Source of the DNA: Cellulomonas sp. Leaf334
GTDB lineage: Bacteria; Actinomycetota; Actinomycetes; Actinomycetales; Cellulomonadaceae
NCBI RefSeq assembly: GCF_001424195.1
Contig: NZ_LMOO01000001.1
Span: 850,569 to 914,568, forward strand
DNA length: 64,000 nt
Reading direction: 5' to 3'
Of the stretch, positions 39,422 to 46,661 are shown piece by piece. The notes beneath the pieces were generated by a model. It was not told the DNA's origin and made no database searches. It worked only from the letters and a program-made list of their open reading frames with translations. The position numbers were made by a program, and so were the translations under genes. Each line of letters starts with the position of its first letter. The stretch's first letter is position 1.

Positions 39422-40261
39422 TCAGGCCTCGCGCGTGATCTGCACCTGGACCTCCGCGGCCTGGGTACCCGCACCGGCGTAGATGCCCCGCAGCGGGGGG
39501 ACGTCGTCGTACGACCGGCCGCGCGCGAGCACCACGTGGTGGTCGCCCGCGACGACACGGTTGGTCACGTCGAACGCGAACCACTCGCCCACCCACCACT
39601 CGACCCACGCGTGCGAGTCGCCGAGCACGGTCGTGCCGACCGGCGCCTCGGAGTCGGGGTGCAGGTAGCCGGAGACGTACCGTGCCGGGATCCCGATCGC
39701 GCGCAGCGCCCCCGCGACCAGGTGCGCGATGTCCTGGCACACCCCCGCCCGAGCGGTCCAGGCCTCGGTGGCCGGGGTGTGCACCGTGGTGACCCCGGGG
39801 ATGTACTCCATCTGGTCGCGCAGCGCGGACGAGACGGCGAGCGCGGCGTCCGCGGGCTCGAGGTCTCCCGCCACCCGCTGCGCCAGCTCCACGACGTCCT
39901 GCGGCGGCGCGGTCGTCGGCGTGTCGGAGAGGAACTCCGCCAGCCGGTCGCGCAGCTCCGCACCGCGCAGGGTGTCCCAGGTCGCCGGCGACCGCAGCGG
40001 CGCCCGCTCGGCCACCTCGACCAGGTGCTCCGCGGTGACCACCATCGACTCGTGCGGGGTCAGCACCTCGAACGCCGAGACCGCCGTCCCCCAGTAGTCG
40101 CGGTACTCGTACCAGCCGGTGTGCGGCTGCACGTCGATCCTCGTCTCCAGCACCGTCTGCCCCTGCTGGGACAACGGCGTCATCCGTGCCTCGTTGTACG
40201 ACGCCACGACGGCGCTGTCATACCGGAACGTCGACGTGTGCACGACCCGCAGGCGACTCAC
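39422..40261 (-). CDS. Transglutaminase/protease-like protein of the amidoligase trio
   Basis: 279 aa from GTG 40261 (MSRLRVVHTSTFRYD), overlapping the alpha-E gene (GTGA). The N-terminal beta domain of bacterial transglutaminases is followed by the catalytic core with an intact triad: GVCQDIAH (Cys), DSHAWVEWW (His) and FDVTNR (Asp). It is the last gene of a three-gene set that also holds a circularly permuted ATP-grasp and an alpha-E protein; comparative genomics by others predicts that such sets make or cleave an amide-linked peptide. Confidence 0.92.
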   Translation of the reverse strand: MSRLRVVHTSTFRYDSAVVASYNEARMTPLSQQGQTVLETRIDVQPHTGWYEYRDYWGTAVSAFEVLTPHESMVVTAEHLVEVAERAPLRSPATWDTLRGAELRDRLAEFLSDTPTTAPPQDVVELAQRVAGDLEPADAALAVSSALRDQMEYIPGVTTVHTPATEAWTARAGVCQDIAHLVAGALRAIGIPARYVSGYLHPDSEAPVGTTVLGDSHAWVEWWVGEWFAFDVTNRVVAGDHHVVLARGRSYDDVPPLRGIYAGAGTQAAEVQVQITREA

Positions 40262-41187
40262 AGCGCCTCCCCCACCCAGTTCGTCGACGATGCGCTCGGG
40301 AAGTACCGGCCACGGATCGCGTCCGAGGCCGCCGAGCAGGCACGCTGCACCCGTTCCATCTCCTTCGGCAGGGAGTCGAGGACCTCGATCAGCGGGCGGT
40401 ACTCCAGGTTGGTGCGCACGTACCCGATGTGCCGCCGGGCATCGTCGACGGCCGCCCGGTCGGACGTGCCCTCGAGGTTGGCCAGGCACGCCTCGGCCTG
40501 GTTGAGCGCGAAGACGATGGACCGCGGGAACAGCCGGTCGGTCAGCAGGAAGCCCGCGGCCCGCTCGTCGGACGCCGCACCCCGGTACATCCGCAGGAAG
40601 GCCTCGTGCGCACCGCAGGACCGCAGCAGCGTCGTCCAGCTCGGTCCCGCCGAGCCGGCGAGCGCCCGGGTGGTCAGCAGGCGCGCGGTCATGTCGGCCC
40701 GCTCGATCGACCGGCCGAGCACCATGAAGTTCCAGGTGTCGTCGCGCGACGTGGCCGAGTCCATGATCCCCGCGACGATGGCCGCCCGTTCCCGCACCCA
40801 CGTGAAGTAGTCGTGCGGTCGCGCCGGCCTCATGTGCGAGGGCAGCTGGTTCCAGGTCGCGTTGAGGCACTCCCACAGCTCGGTCGAGATGATCTCGCGC
40901 GCCCGGCGGGCGTTCTCGCGCGCCGACACCAACGACCCCGCGATGGACGACGGGGCGAACCGGTCGTACGCCAGCATGTCGAGCACGAACTCGCGGCCGA
41001 CCTCGACGTGCGCGGGCGGTGCGGCGCGGTCCATCACGGACAGCAGCGACCGGCAGGCGAGGTCCTCCTCCGCCCACGGGTCCTCGAGCAGGATCTGCAC
41101 GTGCACGTCGAGCAGGCGGGCGGTGTCGTCCGCGCGCTCGACGTAGCGTCCGATCCAGAACAACGACTCCGCGATCCGGCTCAGCAC
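40258..41187 (-). CDS. Alpha-E domain protein
   Basis: 309 aa, all-helical. MLSRIAESLFWIGRYVERADDTARLLDV at the N-terminus and RARIHxGYVRTNLEYRPLIEVLDSLP-like C-terminal segments are typical. The fold has no proven activity; it always travels with the ATP-grasp/transglutaminase partners and is thought to be a partner of the ligase. GTG 41187 overlaps the ATP-grasp gene by 7 bases. Confidence 0.92.
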   Translation of the reverse strand: MLSRIAESLFWIGRYVERADDTARLLDVHVQILLEDPWAEEDLACRSLLSVMDRAAPPAHVEVGREFVLDMLAYDRFAPSSIAGSLVSARENARRAREIISTELWECLNATWNQLPSHMRPARPHDYFTWVRERAAIVAGIMDSATSRDDTWNFMVLGRSIERADMTARLLTTRALAGSAGPSWTTLLRSCGAHEAFLRMYRGAASDERAAGFLLTDRLFPRSIVFALNQAEACLANLEGTSDRAAVDDARRHIGYVRTNLEYRPLIEVLDSLPKEMERVQRACSAASDAIRGRYFPSASSTNWVGEAL

Positions 41188-42770
41188 GGGGAACCTCCTG
41201 CGGTGGTCGTGCGGCCCTGCTGCTGCTGCATCACCTGGGCGCGCACGTCGTTGGGGTTGGAGTCGATCGGCACCGCCGCGTCCTGCGCGACGGCCTGCGG
41301 GAGGTCGGACTGGTGCCGCACGGCTCGCCGTGGCACCGCACCGCCGAGCACCCAGGTGTCCTTGGACCCGCCGCCCTGGGAGGAGTTGACGACGAGCTCG
41401 CCCTCGGGGAGCGCCACACGCGTCAGCCCGCCCGGGAGCACGAACACGGACTCGCCGTCGTTCACCGCGAACGGGCGCAGGTCGGTGTGCCGCGGTCGCA
41501 GGCCGTCCTCGACGAGCGTCGGCACGGTCGACAGCTGGACGACCGGTTGCGCGATCCACCCGCGCGGGTCCTCCCGGAGCCGCACCTTGAGCGTCGCCAG
41601 CTCGGCCGCGGAGGCCTTCGGTCCGACGACCAGACCCTTGCCGCCCGACCCGTCGACGGGCTTGACGACGAGCTCGTCGAGCCGGTCCAGCACCTCCTCG
41701 AGCGCGTCCGGCTCCTCCAGCCGCCACGTGTCGACGTTGCGCAGGATCGGCTGCTCGCTCAGGTAGTACCGGATCAGGTCGGGCACGTAGGTGTAGACGA
41801 GCTTGTCGTCGGCCACCCCGTTGCCCACCGCGTTCGCGATCGTCACGGTGCCGTTGCGCGCGCACGTCATGAGCCCCGGGCTGCCGAGGTAGGAGTCGTT
41901 GCGGAACACGACCGGGTCGAGGAAGTCGTCGTCGACCCGCCGGTAGATGACGTCCACCCGCCGCCGGCCCTGCGTCGTGCGCATCCAGACGCGCCCGCCG
42001 GAGCAGAACAGGTCGCGACCCTCGACCAGCTCGACACCCATCGTCCGGGCCAGCAGCGAGTGCTCGTAGTAGGCGCTGTTGAACACCCCGGGCGTCAGCA
42101 CGACGACCGTCGGCTCGTCGACCCCCGACGGGGCCGCCGCGGTCAGCGCGGCGAGGAGCCGTCGGGGGTAGTCGGCGACGGGCCGGATCCGCAGGGCGGC
42201 GAACAGCTCGGGGAACGTCTGGGCCATCGCCCGGCGGTTGGAGAGCACGTAGCTCACGCCGCTCGGTACCCGGACGTTGTCCTCCAGCACCCGCCAGCCG
42301 CCCAGGCTGTCCCGGACCAGGTCGATGCCCGAGACGTGCACGCGGACGCCGTTCGGCGGGTTGATGCCGCGCGCGGCACGCAGGAAGTTCGTCGACGAGA
42401 CGACCACGCTGCGGGGGATCACCCCGTCGGCGATCGCCCGCTGCGGACCGTAGACGTCGGCCAGGAACGCCTCGAGCGCCCGCACGCGCTGGGCCACCCC
42501 GGGGGCCACGTGCTCCCACTCGTCGCCCGCGAGCACGCGCGGCACGACGTCCAGCGGGAACGGGCGTTCCTCGCCGGCGAAGTCGAAGGTGACGCCCTGC
42601 GCGAGGTAGGACCGGGCGAGCGTCTCGGCCCGCGCCCGCAGCTCGCCGGCACTGAGCTGCGCCAGCGCGCGGTGCAGCCCTTTATACGCCGCGAGGGAGC
42701 CACCGCCGTCGGGATCGATCATCTCGTCCCACGCCGGTCCGGTCGGGTAGTCGTCGAACAGGTCGGCCAT
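41181..42770 (-). CDS. Circularly permuted ATP-grasp type 2 protein
   Basis: 529 aa from ATG 42770 (MADLFDDYPTGPAWDEM). The permuted ATP-grasp core has VFNSAYYEHSLLARTMGVELVEG, ELVVKPVDGSGGKG (ATP loop) and FAVNDGESVFVLPGGLTRVA. It is predicted to ligate an amine to a carboxyl group, probably making a peptide or peptide modification together with the alpha-E and transglutaminase partners that follow. There is a Gln-rich tail (VMQQQQ). Confidence 0.93.
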   Translation of the reverse strand: MADLFDDYPTGPAWDEMIDPDGGGSLAAYKGLHRALAQLSAGELRARAETLARSYLAQGVTFDFAGEERPFPLDVVPRVLAGDEWEHVAPGVAQRVRALEAFLADVYGPQRAIADGVIPRSVVVSSTNFLRAARGINPPNGVRVHVSGIDLVRDSLGGWRVLEDNVRVPSGVSYVLSNRRAMAQTFPELFAALRIRPVADYPRRLLAALTAAAPSGVDEPTVVVLTPGVFNSAYYEHSLLARTMGVELVEGRDLFCSGGRVWMRTTQGRRRVDVIYRRVDDDFLDPVVFRNDSYLGSPGLMTCARNGTVTIANAVGNGVADDKLVYTYVPDLIRYYLSEQPILRNVDTWRLEEPDALEEVLDRLDELVVKPVDGSGGKGLVVGPKASAAELATLKVRLREDPRGWIAQPVVQLSTVPTLVEDGLRPRHTDLRPFAVNDGESVFVLPGGLTRVALPEGELVVNSSQGGGSKDTWVLGGAVPRRAVRHQSDLPQAVAQDAAVPIDSNPNDVRAQVMQQQQGRTTTAGGSPC

Positions 42771-42875
42771 GATCCGGACAGTATCCGTCTGGTGATAACG
42801 CCGCGTTACGTGGAGCCGCACCGGCGGGTCCACCTACCGACGGCCGGGTCGCCGCGCGCCCGGTACGGTCACCCC

Positions 42876-43379
42876 GTGACGACGACCTCGCGCTGGACCC
42901 GGGTACGACGAGCGCTCCGCGACGGTGTCGCCCGCCTGACGGGCACGACGTCCGGGCCTGCCCCGGCACGGGCGACGCTGCCCGACCACCGCGGGACCGT
43001 CCGGCTCCAGTACGCCCCGGCGCTCGACGGCGACGGCGACCCCGGCGAGATCGTCTGGGCCTGGGTCCCGTTCGAGGACGACCCGAGCCAGGGCAAGGAC
43101 CGGCCGGTCCTGGTGATCGGCCGCGACGCCGACGACCTGCTCGGCCTGATGCTCACCAGCAAGGACCACTCGCGCGACGCCGCCGCCGAGGCCCGCCGCG
43201 GCCGGGTCTGGATGGACATCGGCGCGGGGGCGTGGGACTCCCGACGGCGCCCCAGCGAGGTCCGTCTCGACCGCGTGCTCCGCCTGCGACCGTCCGCGGT
43301 CCGCCGCGAGGGCGCCATCGTCGATCGGGCCCTGTTCGACGAGGTGGCCACGGAGCTGCGCCGCACGCAGGGCTGGTGA
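42876..43379 (+). CDS. PemK/MazF-like protein
   Basis: 167 aa from GTG 42876. The core EIVWAWVPFEDDPSQGKDRPVLVIGRD is typical of the PemK/MazF fold, whose toxins cut mRNA. An N-terminal extension of about 45 basic residues precedes it. No antitoxin ORF is visible on either side (the upstream gene is a divergent ATP-grasp), so it may be a solitary relative rather than a toxin. Confidence 0.75.
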   Translation: MTTTSRWTRVRRALRDGVARLTGTTSGPAPARATLPDHRGTVRLQYAPALDGDGDPGEIVWAWVPFEDDPSQGKDRPVLVIGRDADDLLGLMLTSKDHSRDAAAEARRGRVWMDIGAGAWDSRRRPSEVRLDRVLRLRPSAVRREGAIVDRALFDEVATELRRTQGW

Positions 43380-43385
43380 GACGCC

Positions 43386-43435
43386 GCGAGGCTCCATGCA
43401 ACCCTGTGAGGCTCCATGCAGCCCCGTGAGGCCCG
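43386..43435 (+). repeat. 20-bp direct repeats after the PemK-like gene
   Basis: GCGAGGCTCCATGCAACCCT at 43386, GTGAGGCTCCATGCAGCCCC at 43406 and a 10-base remnant at 43426. The shared core is GAGGCTCCATGCA. Sits 150-230 bases upstream of rpsT. Confidence 0.7.
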
Positions 43436-43443
43436 TCACGCCG

Positions 43444-43473
43444 TTCGGCTGCGGGCCTCTCGCCTGCTAACAT
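43444..43473 (+). promoter_or_regulatory. Possible rpsT promoter
   Basis: TTCGGC at 43444 and TAACAT at 43468 with an 18-base spacer, about 140 bases upstream of rpsT. The match is only moderate; a long GC-rich 5' untranslated part would follow. Confidence 0.35.
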
Positions 43474-43612
43474 GGTGATTCGCGTGTCCGCCCGGGTCGG
43501 CGGGCACAAGCCCAGTTCCTCTCCGCGGGTATCCCCACGCCCATGTCCCGGAGCTGTGCGCGCCCTCTAGACCTGTCAGATCGCTTCGGCGAACGCACAA
43601 GAGAGTCCACAC

Positions 43613-43873
43613 GTGGCCAACATCAAGTCCCAGATCAAGCGCATCACGACCAACGAGAAGGCGCGCCTGCGCAACAAGGCGGTGAAGTCCGAGCTCAAGA
43701 CGCACATCCGTCGCGTCCGCGAGGCCGTCGCCGGTGGCGACAAGGAGGCCGCATCGACGGCTCTCGTCGAGGCGTCGCGCAAGCTCGACAAGGCCGTCTC
43801 GAAGGGCGTCATCCACGAGAACCAGGCCGCCAACAAGAAGTCGGCGCTGGCGAAGTCGGTCGGCGCACTCTGA
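43613..43873 (+). CDS. rpsT: 30S ribosomal protein S20
   Basis: 86 aa, basic, all-helical. [21 protein letters not shown] is the family N-terminus. GTG start, which fits the autoregulated weak starts known for rpsT. Codon use is enriched in AAG, as expected for a highly expressed gene. Encoded alone, as usual, and opposite to holA. Confidence 0.97.
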   Translation: MANIKSQIKRITTNEKARLRNKAVKSELKTHIRRVREAVAGGDKEAASTALVEASRKLDKAVSKGVIHENQAANKKSALAKSVGAL

Positions 43874-43942
43874 TCTACCGCTGAGCGGGTCACGGCACTG
43901 CCGGGACCGCCGGTCGCCGCGATGAGCGGCACGAGCACCAGC

Positions 43943-43973
43943 GAAGGCGTCACCCCCGCGGGGTGGCGCCTTC
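43943..43973 (+). terminator. rpsT terminator
   Basis: GAAGGCGTCACCCC / GGGGTGGCGCCTTC (one mismatch) with a tight loop, followed by TGCTGTTGT. Strong intrinsic-type hairpin 70 bases after rpsT. Confidence 0.85.
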
Positions 43974-44019
43974 TGCTGTTGTCCCGCGCGTCGGCCCACC
44001 AGTGGGCGTGAACGACAGT

Positions 44020-44053
44020 GAAGGCGTCACCCCCCCTGCGGGGTGACGCCTTC
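44020..44053. terminator. Second copy of the same terminator
   Basis: GAAGGCGTCACCCC / GGGGTGACGCCTTC, a perfect 14-bp stem with a 6-base loop. Its stem is nearly identical to that of the rpsT terminator 47 bases earlier. It lies 19 bases from the stop of the convergent regulator and may serve both genes. Confidence 0.85.
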
Positions 44054-44071
44054 GCTGTTCTCCGACCTCGA

Positions 44072-45394
44072 TCAGATCAGCGACCAGGTCTCCCAGGAGC
44101 TGAGCGGGATCGTGGGACGGAAGCCTGCCTCGCGCAACGCGCGGTCGTACGCCTGTGCCGCTGCGGCACTGTCGCCGTGCATGGCGTACCGGTCACCGAG
44201 GTCACGCCACGCGGACGCGGACTGCCGGGACGCGGACATCATGCCGAGCAGGTCGGCCGCCGACTCGTACGCCCGTGCGGCACCCACGACGTCGCCGCGT
44301 GCGTGCAGCGCGTCGCCCCGGGAGAGCTGTGCGAAGGCCGTCTCGAGACGGGGCGGGTCGCCCAGCCGCTCGAGCGCGGCGTTCGCGAACCGCTCGGCGG
44401 CGTCGACGTCGCCGAGCAGCAGGTGCGCGCGCGAGCTCTCGACGTCGACGCGCGACAGGTCGAGCTCGGAACCGAGGACGGCGAGCCCGGGGGTCGCGCG
44501 CTCGATCTGGTCCAGCGCACCACGCGGGTCCACCGGGTCGGAACGCAACAGCAGCCACGCATAGTTCAGCCGCAGCCGAGGGAGGTCGCGGTCCGCCTCG
44601 CCCTCGGAGAGGAGGCCGAGGGCCCTCTCGGTGTACCGCTGGGCGAGCTCGTAGTCGCGCCGCTGCTCGGCGACGAGCGCCGCGTTCCAGTAGACGCTGC
44701 CACGACCACGCGGGCTGCCGAGCGACTCCGCGAGACGGACGAGCTCCGCGGCGCGGTGGGTCGCGTACAGGAGGTCGCCCCGCTCGACGTACGCCCACAG
44801 CACTGTGGACGCCAGGCGCAGGTGCTCGTCCGTACCCGTGAGGTCGGCCGCCTCGAGCTCGTCGAGCGTGCGCTCACCGACCTCGACGCTGCGGTGCAGG
44901 TCGCCGGCCTCGAGGTACGCCGCTACCAGCGCGTTGGCCAGCTTGGCCGACTCGACGTGGTGCGTGCGGCCCCGCGAGTCCGCAAGGAGCGGCTCGAGGA
45001 TGGCGACGGACGACTCGAGGTCACCCAGGACCTCGAACGAGTGCGCCAGCGTCGTCAACGCGTCGACCCGGACCGACGGCGAGACGATCTCGAGGTCGAG
45101 CGCCTCGAGCCTGCGTCGCGCGCCGACGGCGTCGCCCTGCGTCATGTCGAGCTTGGCGTAGTCGATCTCGAGGCGTGTGCGCGCCTCGTTGGGACCGTCC
45201 TCGCCGTGCTTCAGGTATTCGAGGGTCGTGCCCAGGCGTGTAGCCAGCACGGCGAGCGCGGAGTCAGTCGGTTCACGATGACCCGCCTCGATCAGGGAGA
45301 TGTAGCTGGGTGAGAACGCGGAGCCCGCGAGCGAGGTCTGGGACAACCCAGCGGCGAGCCGAGCGTCGCGCACCCGGTCAGCAATCGTGGTCAT
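44072..45394 (-). CDS. HTH-TPR transcriptional regulator (RRNPP-like build)
   Basis: 440 aa. N-terminal XRE helix-turn-helix (residues 1-65: MTTIADRVRDARLAAGLSQ, SPSYISLIEAGHREP). The remaining 370 residues are a row of helix pairs with TPR spacing (LTTLAHSFEVLGDLESSVAIL, LANALVAAYLEAGDLHRSVEV, AFAQLSRGDALHARGDVVGAARAY), about nine repeats. This is the architecture of Rap/Rgg/NprR/PlcR/PrgX proteins, which bind an exported and re-imported peptide; no such receptor is well known in actinobacteria. Just upstream, on the same strand, a 47-codon gene encodes a secretable peptide. The peptide link is inferred. A TACAAT box lies eight bases before ATG 45394, suggesting a leaderless transcript. Confidence 0.85.
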   Translation of the reverse strand: MTTIADRVRDARLAAGLSQTSLAGSAFSPSYISLIEAGHREPTDSALAVLATRLGTTLEYLKHGEDGPNEARTRLEIDYAKLDMTQGDAVGARRRLEALDLEIVSPSVRVDALTTLAHSFEVLGDLESSVAILEPLLADSRGRTHHVESAKLANALVAAYLEAGDLHRSVEVGERTLDELEAADLTGTDEHLRLASTVLWAYVERGDLLYATHRAAELVRLAESLGSPRGRGSVYWNAALVAEQRRDYELAQRYTERALGLLSEGEADRDLPRLRLNYAWLLLRSDPVDPRGALDQIERATPGLAVLGSELDLSRVDVESSRAHLLLGDVDAAERFANAALERLGDPPRLETAFAQLSRGDALHARGDVVGAARAYESAADLLGMMSASRQSASAWRDLGDRYAMHGDSAAAAQAYDRALREAGFRPTIPLSSWETWSLI

Positions 45395-45402
45395 GGTCAG
45401 TC

Positions 45403-45408
45403 ATTGTA
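45403..45408 (-). promoter_or_regulatory. Possible -10 element of the HTH-TPR gene
   Basis: TACAAT on the minus strand, eight bases upstream of ATG 45394. The transcript would begin at or next to the start codon (leaderless, common in actinobacteria). No good -35 is seen. If true, the regulator can be transcribed apart from the peptide gene. Confidence 0.35.
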
Positions 45409-45419
45409 TGTGTGACGTC

Positions 45420-45479
45420 CCCCAGATGCACCACCCCCCGCAGAGACGGCGTGTTCGTGCCTCTGCTGTGCATCTGGGG
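45420..45479 (-). promoter_or_regulatory. Long hairpin between peptide gene and regulator
   Basis: Perfect 12-bp outer stem CCCCAGATGCAC (45420-45431) / GTGCATCTGGGG (45468-45479); inside, GCAGAG (45440) / CTCTGC (45461) forms a second stem. It begins six bases after the peptide-gene stop codon and ends before the regulator's -10. It may end the peptide transcript or control read-through to the regulator; the outer arms may also be an operator. Confidence 0.7.
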
Positions 45480-45485
45480 AGAGGG

Positions 45486-45629
45486 TCAGTTGATGATCTT
45501 GCAGCAGCCGCTGGCGCCGCCGGAGGTCACCGTGTTGGTGGGACCTTCGGCAAGTGCTGAGCTCGGCGCGACGGCCAGTGAGCCGAGCACGGTGAGGACC
45601 ACGAGCGCGGACTTGAGCGGTCTGGGCAT
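45486..45629 (-). CDS. Small exported Cys-Cys peptide (pheromone-like)
   Basis: 47 aa from ATG 45629; GGAG lies nine bases upstream, which decides for this start over ATG 45644 and longer forms. The N-terminus is a classic signal peptide: MPRPLK, a hydrophobic core ALVVLTVLGSLAV, and a small-residue cleavage site ending SALA. Cleavage would leave about 20 residues, Gly/Ser/Thr-rich, that end in SGGASGCCKIIN. Neighbouring cysteines and a hydrophobic, charged C-terminus are reminiscent of signalling peptides. No peptide-modifying enzyme, immunity gene or dedicated transporter is adjacent. A role as signal for the HTH-TPR protein is inferred from synteny only; it could instead be a small secreted protein of another kind. 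Confidence 0.75.
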   Translation of the reverse strand: MPRPLKSALVVLTVLGSLAVAPSSALAEGPTNTVTSGGASGCCKIIN

Positions 45630-45845
45630 GGTGAGGTGCTCCATCTTCTTGTCGTACCGGTGTGCAGGTGGTGCCCATGATGGCCTGTGACTCGCATCGT
45701 GTCTCCCGTTACTCACCGGTCCGACCCTGAAAGGGTGAAAGATCCCGGTTCGCGGCCACCTCGCGAGCGGCGCCCGGTCGACGCTCCAGAATTCCACCCG
45801 CCCACGAGCGGTTCACAGGACCGAACTTGTGGTGTCATAGATCCC

Positions 45846-46574
45846 ATGACACCCGACGACGCCGACGGGCGGCTCGCTCATCTCGCAGCCGCGGTGGAGG
45901 ACGCCATCCCTCTTGCCCTCCGGCAGGAGTGGGCGCAGCGGATCTCCCACGAGCCGGTGCTCGTCGCGCGGCAGGGCATCTTCTCGGAGCACGGGCGTCC
46001 GTTCGCCTACCAGCTCTCGTTCCGCTCCCCCGACCAGCTCACCGCCAGCGCGATGTCATGGAGCTCCCACCAGCACGAGCGGGCCACCGCCCACGTGCTC
46101 GGCGCCACCTTCGGCCGGGCCGATCTCGAGCACGTCGCCAACGGCCGGCTGCTCTTCGTCCGGTGCCCCCGGGCGTACCTCGTGGGCGATCTGCCCATCC
46201 CGCGCCGGCCCGACCGCCTGGTGATCGAGGTGAACGACGCCGTGACGGTGGACTCCGCGGTCCTGTCGGGCATCCGACGGCTGCGTGAGGAAGGCTTCCG
46301 GATCGCGGTCCCGGCCTTCGTGAGCAACCCGAACCAGCGGCGCCTCCTGCCGCACGCGGACTTCGTGAAGATCGACGTGCGCGACCTCGACGTCGAGGGG
46401 CCGCCCGTGGTCCACCTCGCCCGGTCGTACGGCGCGCTGCTCGTCGCCGAGTACGTCGAGACCCCGGACACCCTCCGCCACGCGCGGGACCTCGGGTTCA
46501 CGCTCTTCCAAGGAAACCTGCTCGAGCGTGCCGGTGTCCTCGACCGCGCGGGCGCTCGCCGGGTCAGCCTGTAG
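45846..46574 (+). CDS. EAL-fold protein, catalytically degenerate
   Basis: 242 aa from ATG 45846. YuxH-type EAL fold: EPVLVARQGIFSEHGRPFAYQLSFR at the start (family: RQPIFD..GxxxGYELLFR), ending in the EAL-like VAEYVETPDTLRHARDLGFTLFQGNLL. The ExLxR motif reads QLSFR (Gln for Glu), the Asn of the second motif is replaced (FVRCPRAYL), and DDF reads PAF. It should bind rather than cleave cyclic di-GMP, or have another function. An alternative start is at 45687, but the frame there is low in family character. A CATAGA box lies four bases before the ATG. Confidence 0.8.
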   Translation: MTPDDADGRLAHLAAAVEDAIPLALRQEWAQRISHEPVLVARQGIFSEHGRPFAYQLSFRSPDQLTASAMSWSSHQHERATAHVLGATFGRADLEHVANGRLLFVRCPRAYLVGDLPIPRRPDRLVIEVNDAVTVDSAVLSGIRRLREEGFRIAVPAFVSNPNQRRLLPHADFVKIDVRDLDVEGPPVVHLARSYGALLVAEYVETPDTLRHARDLGFTLFQGNLLERAGVLDRAGARRVSL

Positions 46575-46661
46575 CACCTCCGCCGACATGCCCCGTCACA
46601 GCGTGTTGCTCCGGTCGGGTGAACCGCGTCATGAACCCGCACCGCGCCGCTCTCATCCAGT

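Noticed and set aside
43943..44053. Paired hairpins as possible attachment sites or a mobile element border
   Set aside because: They are typical terminators at a convergent gene end, and no integrase or transposase is present.
45486..45629. Cys-Cys peptide as a RiPP bacteriocin precursor
   Set aside because: No modifying enzyme, immunity gene or dedicated transporter is adjacent, and it has a Sec-type signal peptide rather than a leader with a double-Gly site.
45630..45845. Possible further gene or RNA between the peptide gene and the EAL gene
   Set aside because: Only a small ACCCT-GAA-AGGGT hairpin and weak promoter-like boxes are seen; no ORF with an RBS.
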